Assembly (NCBI GenBank): GCA_022402465.1 | Contig: JAKRSH010000028.1 | Coordinates: 109,467 to 173,466 of the forward strand | Direction: 5' to 3' | From: Leptospiraceae bacterium | Lineage (GTDB): Bacteria; Spirochaetota; Leptospiria; Leptospirales; Leptospiraceae | Length of the DNA: 64,000 nucleotides | In this document: positions 53,543-60,990 of the stretch, piece by piece | Numbering within the stretch: position 1 is the stretch's first letter | How the letters are laid out: every line of letters starts with the position of its first letter | Position numbers and translations under genes: made by a program | Notes under the pieces: model-generated | Told to the model about the DNA's origin: nothing | Seen by the model: the letters and a program-made list of their open reading frames with translations, nothing else | Databases searched by the model: none

Positions 53543-54754
53543 TTAGGGAAAAGATATTCCCTCAACATAGGCTGTATTTAATACTGGAACAGATTTCATA
53601 TCGACAGTAAGCACTGTTTTCTTTTCTGGAAATTGGATTACTTTAAGCTGACTAGTCCATGCATTTTTTCTATCATAACTTCTTTTTATGAAAACTGCAA
53701 AGGGTTCTAAAGTTGTCACATCTGATGCATTGGTGTTCGTGTGATAACTGACCGGCAACATAGGAGCCCAATGGTAACCTTCTGGTAATTTAAAATCTTC
53801 AACTAATCCAGATTCTACGTCCACAAGTTTCCAATTCTGAATACTATCCTCATCCTCTGATAATTCTGTTGTGAATAGTACGAGGCTAGAGTTATGTAAG
53901 ACTCGAAATTTTGGATTCCCTCGATTGAACCATCCAGCCTGTGATTTTAAATCCATTTCAAAGCTAGAAATTACACTTCGTTTTTTATTGGCTCTATCAA
54001 AGGTTTCTAAATTATATCGCTTCTTATCTTTTGTTCGTGAAACATATGTTAAGAAAACGATGTGCTTTCCTTTATTCACGATTCGCGCACTGGTAATCAC
54101 TTTATCACTTGCGATTTCTTCTGGTATACAATTCAAACTGGAACAATAAAATAATTTCTGAGAAAATCCTTCTTGAGCACTTGCCATAATATCTTCCAAT
54201 CCTTTAACAGATTTGTCTTTGATAGAAATTCTAAAAATATGTTCACCACTCGATAGAAAATCATCTATTTGAGCTGTTTTGCGATGGGTATCAAAATGTG
54301 GGAAAAAAACCTGCTTATCCTTATCGAGTCGGAAGATTCTTTGATCACCGGATTGGTGTACTTCTCCAAAAATAGGTAGATTTGCCTCATCTAAGTAGGC
54401 ATACATTCCTCTCAAAATTTTAATCCCAGTGTCTTGCGGATAGTTCATCTCGGATAAGAGCCCCGATTCCCATTCATAAATAAATAATTTCCTCTCTGAT
54501 TTGGAGAATGGATCCACAGCAAAGATTCTTTTCTTAGAGATTTCAATTCGGTTAGGAAAAACTAGCCCTTGGGATTTGAATTTCTCTGGGAAGGGCAGAA
54601 TCGTTTGGGATTCACTGGTGATTGCTAGAAGATTGAATGTATTATCAGGATTGTTAGTTACAACCAATAATTTACCCGACTCTGCAGAAATTGGAAAATA
54701 CAATAAATAAATTCCAAGCAATAAAAAGGCTTTGCATAGGTTAATAAATTTCAT
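53543..54754 (-). CDS. Hypothetical exported propeller-like protein
   Basis: About 403 aa from the ATG at 54754 (the frame to 54796 lacks a good start). A signal peptide (FLLLGIYLLYFPISAES) leads into a region with repeated hydrophobic strands (VTNNPDNTFNLLAITSES, FRLDKDKQVFFPHFD, KHIVFLTYVS), suggestive of a beta-propeller. One Cys pair is present (CSSLNC). It is probably periplasmic. No motif gives a function. Confidence 0.55.
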   Translation of the reverse strand: MKFINLCKAFLLLGIYLLYFPISAESGKLLVVTNNPDNTFNLLAITSESQTILPFPEKFKSQGLVFPNRIEISKKRIFAVDPFSKSERKLFIYEWESGLLSEMNYPQDTGIKILRGMYAYLDEANLPIFGEVHQSGDQRIFRLDKDKQVFFPHFDTHRKTAQIDDFLSSGEHIFRISIKDKSVKGLEDIMASAQEGFSQKLFYCSSLNCIPEEIASDKVITSARIVNKGKHIVFLTYVSRTKDKKRYNLETFDRANKKRSVISSFEMDLKSQAGWFNRGNPKFRVLHNSSLVLFTTELSEDEDSIQNWKLVDVESGLVEDFKLPEGYHWAPMLPVSYHTNTNASDVTTLEPFAVFIKRSYDRKNAWTSQLKVIQFPEKKTVLTVDMKSVPVLNTAYVEGISFP

Positions 54755-54836
54755 TAATCTTATGAATTCTTTTAAGTGTCTTTCGTCAAGAATCAAAAAA
54801 ATTGCTTTTAAGCCCTGAATAGTAACATGTAAGTGT

Positions 54837-55733
54837 ATGGCTTCCTCAAACCATCATGACATCTATGTTCGTAGCATACTCTCAGGTAGGGAAGAAAGTA
54901 TAGAATTCTTTCGAGTCACCTTACCTAAAAATATTTTGAAACTTCTTGACTTGGAAAAATTGGAGGATACCCAAGAAAGCTTCATCAGCGGAAACCAAAA
55001 AGAATCTAAAGCTGATAAACTATACAAGATACCTCTTAAGAATGGAAAAGAAATCTATATATACATTCTTTTTGAGCACAAAAGCTATTATGATCCAAAC
55101 ATCTACACTCAGTTACTTCGGTATCTTTCCCTCATTTACGCTAAGCAGATGAAAAACATGAAAAAATATCAGATGGTTATTCCTTTTGTCTTCTACCATG
55201 GCGAGGACGGATGGGACTTGGGAAACCAGTTTCTGGATGCATTCTATCTCTCAAAAGAGGAAGAAATAATTCAAAATTTCATTCCAAATTTTGCTATCAA
55301 TCTATATCAATTGAAACCTGAGAATCCAGATTTCCCAACTGAAATTCTTTCACTAAAACTACTACTCCGTATCCTACAGCACATACGTGACGAACCAGAA
55401 AGATACTTAGCGGCACTTCGTCTCACGATGAAGGAATTGAGTCTAGAGAAAACCAAATGGAAAAGAGTTGAAATTCTAGAAACAATCTTAAATTATATGG
55501 ATAAAGCCAGAAAGGATTCTGATCGTTATCATGAGGTCGAATACTATAAAGAAGTTGAGGAGGAATATATGACATATTTAGAAAAGATTGAAGAGAAAGG
55601 CATCGAGAAAGGCAGGTTAGAGAAAGCTCTAGAAAATGCTCAGTTGATGAAAGCTAGAGGTTATCCTATATTAGATATTCTTGAAATAACAGGATTGTCA
55701 GAAACACAGCTTAGAGAAAATGGAATACTATGA
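54837..55733 (+). CDS. Rpn-family recombination-promoting nuclease/transposase_31
   Basis: A 298-aa protein of the Rpn (YhgA-like, PF04754-type) family. A PD-(D/E)xK nuclease core has an Asp in ADKLYK and the EHK catalytic triad end in IYILFEHKSYYD, followed by LLRYLSLIYAKQ and VIPFVFYHGEDGW. Rpn proteins cut DNA and raise RecA-independent recombination. A C-terminal coiled-coil (about 230-285) with many Glu and Lys is usual. There is no obvious terminal inverted repeat, so it is a stand-alone gene. Many spirochaetes carry several copies. Confidence 0.85.
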   Translation: MASSNHHDIYVRSILSGREESIEFFRVTLPKNILKLLDLEKLEDTQESFISGNQKESKADKLYKIPLKNGKEIYIYILFEHKSYYDPNIYTQLLRYLSLIYAKQMKNMKKYQMVIPFVFYHGEDGWDLGNQFLDAFYLSKEEEIIQNFIPNFAINLYQLKPENPDFPTEILSLKLLLRILQHIRDEPERYLAALRLTMKELSLEKTKWKRVEILETILNYMDKARKDSDRYHEVEYYKEVEEEYMTYLEKIEEKGIEKGRLEKALENAQLMKARGYPILDILEITGLSETQLRENGIL

Positions 55734-55822
55734 AAATTTAAATCGGGACAGATATCCAATGTGGGATAGTCTAGCTAAGTGTTTCTGAAAGGTTAGAATT
55801 CTTAGAAGAATATCGTTTGCTG

Positions 55823-56395
55823 CTATCTGAATCTGTGTTTGTAGAAAAACAGAAACAAAAGTAATCGTTCAAAAATTAGAGTTTTTACAAAAAGAAAAAA
55901 ATCCCATTTTAGATTCTCAACTTCATCTTGAGATTCATCTTTATTAATGGTAGTAGGAATGATTTTTTTAATTTGTATTTCTTCCTTATCTTTTAGGATT
56001 TTATTTTTCATTTCAGCAATTCTTTCTCTGACTAAAGGGTGTGTGCTCCACCTGCTTGAAGCCTTTTTGAATAGCTCGAAGGAAGATTTAAACATACCTT
56101 GTTGGTATTTATGTTCTGCTTCTTCGATCCATATTTCAGTTTCTAATAATTCGTATTGAGGAGAGCTTTCGGAATAAATAGAACTATTAAGAAGTGTATT
56201 TCGTGCTTCCTTGTATTGCTTTTGATTCAAATAATACCGAATAAGGGAAGAATCTTTATCTACGGATTGCGAATAGAGTCCATTATTGTTTATGATTATA
56301 TGAATAAAAAATATTGTAGTTAGTAACACATTTATAGGAAAGCGGAATATAAAGCGAAGTGTATCTTGCTTATTATATTTTAGTATTTTGAACAT
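55823..56395 (-). CDS. Hypothetical protein with TPR-like repeat and two TM segments
   Basis: A 190-aa protein with an N-terminal hydrophobic segment (INVLLTTIFFIHIII) and a C-terminal one (about 165-185). Between them is a helical region with a TPR-like pattern (AEHKYQQGMFKSSFELFKKASSRW). No family recognised. It borders the broken kelch region. Confidence 0.55.
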   Translation of the reverse strand: MFKILKYNKQDTLRFIFRFPINVLLTTIFFIHIIINNNGLYSQSVDKDSSLIRYYLNQKQYKEARNTLLNSSIYSESSPQYELLETEIWIEEAEHKYQQGMFKSSFELFKKASSRWSTHPLVRERIAEMKNKILKDKEEIQIKKIIPTTINKDESQDEVENLKWDFFLFVKTLIFERLLLFLFFYKHRFR

Positions 56396-56407
56396 TTGCT
56401 ATTTTAC

Positions 56408-56562
56408 CTATCTATTCAGAATGATAACTTTGTGACCAAATCTAGCTTTGGGCATTTTCGTATCTGCTAATACCCAAGGGACAACACCTGGATTCGTTAA
56501 CTCAAGAGAGTAAACAGTATCTGTGGGTAAATTAATTTCAGAAGCACCACCAAATAAAAATG
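56408..56562 (-). pseudogene. Kelch-repeat fragment, minus-strand part
   Basis: The minus frame reads a kelch-like segment: AFLFGGASEINLPTDTVYSL, then VLADTKMPKARFGHKVIIL, with the GG, MP and R-x-GH landmarks of a kelch blade. It meets a plus-strand kelch fragment head to head at about 56562. The minus frame continues to 56635, but that part is a shadow of the plus fragment. Confidence 0.5.
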
Positions 56563-57209
56563 CCTTAATCTTAGGAGGCTTTACGACTGATACTATTCGT
56601 AGACCTGACCATAAAATTGAATTTCTATATGACAATTCTATTTTAATTGTTGGCGGTTTAACTTTTCCTAATTACGTGCAGGAAATTGAGAAATATTACA
56701 TTAATTCAAATACTAGCTTAATTACTGGTGTATTGAATAAACCTAGAATAAACTTTACTTTGCATAAAGTAAATGACGGTCGTATATTCATTATAGGTGG
56801 TTATTTTAATGATGGATTAAATTTTGAGGAACATATAAGTCTAGTTGAAGTAATAGATCAAAACGGTGTAGTTGTTTCAACATTTCCACTAGATGTAAAA
56901 AGATCAAGGCACTCTTCTGTTTTAACAAAAGATAATAAGATTTTAATATTTGGTGGAGAAAATGAAGAAGGATTCGTTGCTACAATTGAAGAAATTAATG
57001 TGTTGAATAACTCAATCGTTTCCTATGCATTACCACCAGAGAACTTAAGGAGCTTCGACCAATCTGTAATTCTCAATAGTTCAATATATCAGCCGAGATC
57101 TATAGAAGTAAATACTATGCTATCTCCTAGGTCTTTACACAAAAGTATTAACTTAAATAATAATGAGATATTAACTGTAGGTGGAGCAAGCGCTAAAATA
57201 ATAAATTAA
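56562..57209 (+). pseudogene. Kelch-repeat fragment, plus-strand part
   Basis: The plus frame (open from 56523) reads at least three kelch blades: ALILGGFTTDT, NSILIVGGLTFPN, GRIFIIGGYFNDG, DNKILIFGGENEEG and ILTVGGASAK. They cover about 215 codons of what should be a whole propeller. The start at 56523 is a poor GTG inside the oppositely oriented fragment. The parts look like pieces of one gene separated by an inversion. The plus fragment may still be translated. Confidence 0.5.
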
Positions 57210-57214
57210 AAATT

Positions 57215-57508
57215 TCATTTTGAATATTCAAAATTTATGTAATTTTGTTCACATAGTCTTAAACATTCTCCTCTTTCATATGGCAATACTATACTTTCAA
57301 TAAATCCAGACTTTGGAGGTATCGTTGGACACTTTGAAATGCATTTCGTTCTTTCCTCAAATTGAAGATAAATAGGATAATCTTTTATGTTTATTTCTTT
57401 TTTAATATTATTGTTCGCTGACCTATCAAAATTTATAAACAAAACTAAAAAGATAAAATTAAATAAAAAAATATTAATATTTGAAACAATTTTAACTCTT
57501 AAATTCAT
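57215..57508 (-). CDS. Small hypothetical exported Cys protein
   Basis: A 97-aa protein with an N-terminal signal anchor (FLFNFIFLVLFINF) and two Cys pairs in the mature part (CISKCP and CLRLC). It could be a disulfide-bonded periplasmic protein. No family recognised; it belongs to the same general class of small Cys proteins as those in the Rhs array. Confidence 0.5.
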   Translation of the reverse strand: MNLRVKIVSNINIFLFNFIFLVLFINFDRSANNNIKKEINIKDYPIYLQFEERTKCISKCPTIPPKSGFIESIVLPYERGECLRLCEQNYINFEYSK

Positions 57509-57551
57509 TGCATTTATAATTTAATCCTAATATAAATTTTATCAACTTTTT

Positions 57552-57600
57552 TTGAGTATCACAAAAATTAATCTATTGGACAAATCGTCTGTTATATTTG
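57552..57600 (+). repeat. Array repeat, copy 1 (degenerate)
   Basis: TTGAGTATCACAAAAA, with a shared GTCTGTTATATT end, matches the repeat seen intact at 60061 and 63744 at roughly two thirds of positions by eye. It marks the start of the array. Confidence 0.5.
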
Positions 57601-57774
57601 ATAGATATTTGTTATGAGTTGCTTAAATGATTGGTATTGAATCTGATAAAGTGGGATATTTTCATAAAACTTCTAAGAATTGTTTCTAATTTAAGATTTT
57701 TCTGAGATTAATCTATTCAGTATGACATAACTTATCATTAAAGAAAGATATAACAAATCTAAGAAAAAATCCTC

Positions 57775-57825
57775 TTTCTGCTAGACAATAAATACCAACT
57801 AGCATAGAATAGAAAATATCACCTA
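57775..57825 (+). repeat. 51-bp array repeat, copy 1
   Basis: A 51-bp sequence starting TTTCTGCTAGACAATAAATA and ending ATCACCTA recurs at 60439-60489 with a single mismatch. Both copies lie just upstream of an Rhs tip. It contains a small GCTAG/CTAGC inverted repeat. Perhaps it is a recombination or insertion site. Confidence 0.8.
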
Positions 57826-57835
57826 GCGAAAGGGA

Positions 57836-57894
57836 CCCCTCACCATTTTACGGTTGCAAGCGGAATACCCGTCAACAACCTAAATGGTGAGGGG
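57836..57894. repeat. 13-bp perfect inverted repeat
   Basis: CCCCTCACCATTT (57836-57848) and AAATGGTGAGGGG (57882-57894) form a strong stem over a 33-nt loop, inside which GGTTG and CAACC can also pair. It lies 41 bp before the first Rhs start and could be a terminator-like or attenuator structure. Confidence 0.7.
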
Positions 57895-57908
57895 CAAGTA
57901 GAAGACGG

Positions 57909-57971
57909 GGTCAATAAATTGGAGGAAGGTAGAAAGTGATACAATCTAAACCAAACAGCAATTTATTGACC
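57909..57971 (+). promoter_or_regulatory. Hairpin that can hide the Rhs ribosome-binding site
   Basis: GGTCAATAAATT (57909-57920) pairs perfectly with AATTTATTGACC (57960-57971). The Shine-Dalgarno GGAGGAAGG (57921-57929) and the GTG start (57936) of the Rhs tip both lie in the loop, so the structure could control translation. Confidence 0.55.
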
Positions 57972-59213
57972 GTAGCTGACGGCACTTTCCAGCAACATTT
58001 GGTTAGTTTAGTAATTTATTTCTATATTTACAGACAGATTCAAATGGTGCTGGGTGCTAACGCACCTCATTTAACAGAAGAATCATTAGATTACAAAACC
58101 GTGCGTAGTGACCGCCTTGTGGCGACTCTTTGCCGACCCAACTTAGCAACCTGGCGACACAAGGTGAGTCACGAAGCATTTGGAGGAGCACAGGGAGAAG
58201 AAGGAACACCACCTTGGCTATTACTTGCAGCCGTACCAGCGAACACACCGTCCGTATCGGATGAACCAACCTTCTTTGGAGGCGGTTCAGGTAGTGGAGC
58301 AACAACCACCAACTCGTCTCGTATAACAGGAATGTATTTTTATCACCCCGACCACTTAGGTAGTATCACAATGATCACTGACGGTAGAGGAAACGTGCTC
58401 GCAGGTGGTGAACGTGGTGGAAAAAGTCATATTACCTACAGACCGTATGGTGAAATCCTAAGAACCGATTCTTTTGGTCCCGACATCTCCAAATACAAGT
58501 ATACTGGGCAAGAGGAAGATAGAGAGAGTGGCTTGATGTTCTATAAGGCTAGGTATTATGACAGTAAGATAGGACGGTTCTTGCAAGCAGATAGCATGGC
58601 TTTCCCAAATCAGATCCAAGGTATGAACAGGATGATGTATGTGGAGGGGAATCCTGTGTCGTATAGAGATCCGAGTGGGAATAATAAATATATACATATG
58701 TTCAATCGAATTGTTGGTCATGCGATGGGAAAAAAGTTTGGTAACAACTCTGGTGTTAAACTAAGCTCTCAAAATTTCTTTAAAGGAATCGGTGACAGAT
58801 TAAGTTTACCTAGAAAAGTTGGAACAAAAGAAGGATGGAAACAGGCTGTCGTCGCTGGATTACAAACTAACTGGGATTTGACTGCAATGGCTCAAGGTTA
58901 CTATCTGGGGCAACAACAGGCTAAAAAACAAAGACTTAACGCAAACTTAGTTGTAGGTGGAATGTTTAAAATAGTTCTAGGAGCAATTGCTGTTATTATA
59001 GGAGGCTTAATTATAGAATCTATTCCTTGGTTGTCTGCTAGTTTATTTGTGATAGGAACTTCATTGATAGCCGATGGAGGAGATGATTATAATCGAGGAA
59101 TAGGAAAAAAATCGGAAGAGGACAAACAAAAAATTCTTTATTGTGGTAAAGAAGGATTTAGTAATGATATTCCTTATATTTGTTTTTATGGTTCCGTATC
59201 ACCAAGTGAATAA
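57936..59213 (+). CDS. Orphan Rhs tip 1 with variable C-terminus
   Basis: A 425-aa protein holding only the end of an Rhs/YD protein. After an N-terminal junction region comes the core: YFYHPDHLGSITMITDGRG, then ITYRPYGEILRTD, YTGQEEDRESGLMFYKARYY, GRFLQAD and YVEGNPVSYRDPSG at about 250. The unique C-terminus (about 255-425) contains a hydrophobic pair (VVGGMFKIVLGAIAVIIGGL, ASLFVIGTSLIA). In Rhs proteins this place carries a toxin; here no toxin family is recognised. The main YD-repeat shell is missing, so the tip is an orphan or displaced end. A lipoprotein gene follows after 17 bp. Confidence 0.75.
   Translation: MIQSKPNSNLLTVADGTFQQHLVSLVIYFYIYRQIQMVLGANAPHLTEESLDYKTVRSDRLVATLCRPNLATWRHKVSHEAFGGAQGEEGTPPWLLLAAVPANTPSVSDEPTFFGGGSGSGATTTNSSRITGMYFYHPDHLGSITMITDGRGNVLAGGERGGKSHITYRPYGEILRTDSFGPDISKYKYTGQEEDRESGLMFYKARYYDSKIGRFLQADSMAFPNQIQGMNRMMYVEGNPVSYRDPSGNNKYIHMFNRIVGHAMGKKFGNNSGVKLSSQNFFKGIGDRLSLPRKVGTKEGWKQAVVAGLQTNWDLTAMAQGYYLGQQQAKKQRLNANLVVGGMFKIVLGAIAVIIGGLIIESIPWLSASLFVIGTSLIADGGDDYNRGIGKKSEEDKQKILYCGKEGFSNDIPYICFYGSVSPSE
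58108..58172. repeat. Imperfect long inverted repeat in the Rhs junction
   Basis: GTGAC-cg-CCTTGTG (58108-58121) pairs with CACAAGG-tga-GTCAC (58158-58172), 12 pairs with a small internal loop over 36 nt. The surrounding segment is more GC-rich than the rest of the array. Confidence 0.55.
58500..58595 (+). repeat. Rhs core repeat, copy 1
   Basis: A 96-bp stretch encoding the TGQEEDRESGL to LQAD part of the core matches 61114-61209 at about 84 of 96 positions by eye. A region of over 30 bp in its middle is identical. It is a possible recombination substrate for exchange of tips. Confidence 0.8.
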
Positions 59214-59230
59214 TTTAACATATAAATATT

Positions 59231-59860
59231 ATGAATAAACAAATACTATCACTTGCATTATTACTTATAATCAATAATTGTGCTATGATTTTTAAAAGCG
59301 CTAATTTTAAAAATTTATCATACCCTATTGATAATCAAATTAAAAACATAAAAAAAATTAAATGCGATGTTCGGATTATAGATAATTGGAATTTATACCC
59401 AACAAACATTAATATCAATTCTCGACTTCAAAGATCAAATGGTCATGGAGTAAATGCTCTAAAAAAAAGTTTAGATTCCTTAAGATTGTATTATCAAAAT
59501 TCTCCTACTACTCTTAATAACGATCTAGACTATTATTGCATTTTGTCAATTTCGAAAAATCGAGAAGAAAATTTGTTTTATTTTATTCCTAATGTAATAA
59601 TTAGTGGATTCTCTTTCTTTATTATTCCCTCATATTTAATGAATCATCGGGATACAATTAAATTAAAAATTATTGATATGAAGCAAGGTCATGTAACATA
59701 TTTCACTAACCAAATAAAATATAATTCTTATTTATCTTCTTTAATATTTCTAGGTATATGGTATGAATATAATGAAGTAATAGAAAATATTTATCAAAAT
59801 GAAATCACGACAATGTTTAATCAACATTATGATGAAAATTTCATAATTGAAAAAAAATGA
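59231..59860 (+). CDS. Putative lipoprotein partner of Rhs tip 1
   Basis: A 209-aa protein with a signal peptide ending in LLIINNC, a lipobox. The mature part has a hydrophobic segment near residue 120-140 (FIPNVIISGFSFFIIPSYL) and is rich in Asn, Ile and Lys. It is AT-rich compared with the Rhs core, and 17 bp behind the tip. By position it would be the immunity-like partner of tip 1. No family recognised, and it lacks the CX9C end of the other lipoproteins here. Confidence 0.6.
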   Translation: MNKQILSLALLLIINNCAMIFKSANFKNLSYPIDNQIKNIKKIKCDVRIIDNWNLYPTNININSRLQRSNGHGVNALKKSLDSLRLYYQNSPTTLNNDLDYYCILSISKNREENLFYFIPNVIISGFSFFIIPSYLMNHRDTIKLKIIDMKQGHVTYFTNQIKYNSYLSSLIFLGIWYEYNEVIENIYQNEITTMFNQHYDENFIIEKK

Positions 59861-59895
59861 AAACAATAAATAAACTCTAATTTAAGTGAGGTTCG

Positions 59896-59945
59896 TTGAG
59901 CCTCGCATAAACTAATATAGCGAACAAAATGTCTGTTATATTAGA
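59896..59945 (+). repeat. Array repeat, copy 2 (partial)
   Basis: TTGAGCCTCGCATAAACT followed by a shared GTCTGTTATATTAGA end. It lies 36 bp after the lipoprotein of module 1, 165 bp before the intact copy. Confidence 0.6.
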
Positions 59946-60060
59946 TGGAAGCTTAATCAAAGATACATAATCTTATGAATATATTTCATAAAATGAGAGG
60001 TATAAACATAAAAAGTCATTATTTTCAACGAATTTCTAGTTAGCTGATGATACGAATGCA

Positions 60061-60244
60061 TTGAGTCTCGCAAAAACTATTTAATTGGATATATTGTCTG
60101 TTATGTTGGAGGAATTTATATGAATACCGACATAATAAGCTAGATTCAATAAAAATCTTAGAGAAAGAAAAGGGAAAAATCCACTAAAAACAGTAATTTT
60201 TCAGAATTCTCAAATTGAGAGGATATAGTTTCTTCATAGAAGAG
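60061..60244 (+). repeat. About 184-bp direct-repeat block, copy 1
   Basis: It begins with TTGAGTCTCGCAAAAACT; 43 bp (60062-60104) are identical to 63745-63787. The block ends with a 50-bp stretch (60195-60244) matching 63876-63925 with a few changes. The middle has diverged. The two copies enclose modules 2 to 4, a unit of about 3.68 kb. Confidence 0.8.
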
Positions 60245-60276
60245 ATTGGAAAAAATAGAAAGGCATTCAAGAAAAT

Positions 60277-60423
60277 CTAAGCTACTTTCTGATAGGAATA
60301 GGTATGATACAAACCATTCAATACAGGGGTAGCAACTAATTTGGAATCAGGTGGTTTGTAGATTAATGAAGGAATGGGTGTTTCTTTGTTTAAAGCTATA
60401 TGAGTTCTATGATTGTTGTAGAA
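60277..60423 (-). pseudogene. Transposase C-terminal remnant
   Basis: On the minus strand about 48 codons read [18 protein letters not shown] and continue to TYSYQKVA before a stop. This is the typical end of an rve-type (IS3/IS481-like) transposase, with the YNxHRxHxAL motif. The rest of the gene is absent, cut about 15 bp from the 51-bp repeat. It shows that an insertion sequence once sat between the Rhs modules. Confidence 0.7.
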
Positions 60424-60438
60424 TTAAGTGAATGTCTG

Positions 60439-60489
60439 TTTCTGCTAGACAATAAATACCAACTAGCATAGAATAGAAAAGATCACCTA
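60439..60489 (+). repeat. 51-bp array repeat, copy 2
   Basis: Identical to 57775-57825 except for one base (G for T near its end). It lies upstream of the module 2 Rhs fragment. Confidence 0.8.
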
Positions 60490-60697
60490 CAAACGTGAAT
60501 GGAATGCAACTAAACGAAGTTGCAGGGATGCAAGGGATTTATGTGCGACTGTGAATTCTATTGGAACCGTTGTAGGAAATGCATTAACAACAATAGTTGG
60601 ATCAACAATCTTTAGTATCGCTAATGCAATTTCTGGCACAGGAACATGGATGCATAAGAATAAACTATATTATAAAAAAGGTGGTAAGATTTTTTGA
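60467..60697 (+). pseudogene. Rhs C-terminal fragment, module 2
   Basis: An open frame without a clear start (GTG at 60551 possible) reads EKITYKREWNAT, then SIGTVVGNALTTIVGSTIFS, a small hydrophobic Gly/Ala/Thr-rich segment, and a basic end, KLYYKKGGKIF. It looks like the last part of an Rhs tip whose core is lost. Its TGA overlaps the TTG start of the next lipoprotein (TTGA), as in the other modules. A hairpin (TGCAACT/AGTTGCA, 60505-60524) lies near its beginning. Confidence 0.5.
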
Positions 60698-60981
60698 ACC
60701 ATAAAAAGTTAATAATTCTTTTAATATTGATTTTTATACTATCCTGCAATTCAGAGCGAACTCAATGTTTAAAAGATAAAAGTGTATATTCACCAACAAA
60801 AAGTGGTGATTCAACATGTACAGCATCTCTTGGATTTATTGCAATATCAGTTAATCCAAGAAATGATCCTTCCCAAAGAGATTCAAATGCAATAGATGCT
60901 GCTTTATTAATTTGCTTAGAAAGATTGAATTCTATAAATCAATGCAATAAAAAATCAGATATTATTCCTGCTACTTGGTGA
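60694..60981 (+). CDS. Small Cys lipoprotein, module 2
   Basis: A 95-aa protein with a TTG start (AAGGTGG upstream) overlapping the end of the Rhs fragment. The signal peptide ends in LIFILSC, a lipobox. The mature part has four Cys: Cys-x16-Cys, then a gap of 31 and a C-terminal Cys-x9-Cys (CLERLNSINQC), followed by KKSDIIPATW. The CX9C end recurs in the lipoproteins at 61980 and 63462. It is probably a periplasmic immunity-like or accessory lipoprotein. No family recognised. Confidence 0.65.
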   Translation: MNHKKLIILLILIFILSCNSERTQCLKDKSVYSPTKSGDSTCTASLGFIAISVNPRNDPSQRDSNAIDAALLICLERLNSINQCNKKSDIIPATW

Positions 60982-60990
60982 AAATTTTGA

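Larger units (their letters stand above)
57509..57935. other. Repeat-rich leader of the Rhs array
   Basis: This 427-bp gene-free region holds a degenerate copy of the array repeat (57552-57600), the first 51-bp repeat (57775-57825), a 13-bp inverted repeat (57836-57894) and the left arm of a 12-bp inverted repeat (57909-57971) that encloses the first Rhs start. Confidence 0.6.
59861..60466. other. Gene-free region between modules 1 and 2
   Basis: About 600 bp with no intact gene. It holds a second degenerate copy of the array repeat (59896-59945), the intact repeat block (60061-60244), a transposase 3' remnant on the minus strand (60277-60423) and the second 51-bp repeat (60439-60489). Confidence 0.6.

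Noticed and set aside
54837..55733. Rpn gene as part of an insertion sequence
   Set aside because: No terminal inverted repeats or target duplications were found next to it; Rpn genes are usually stand-alone.
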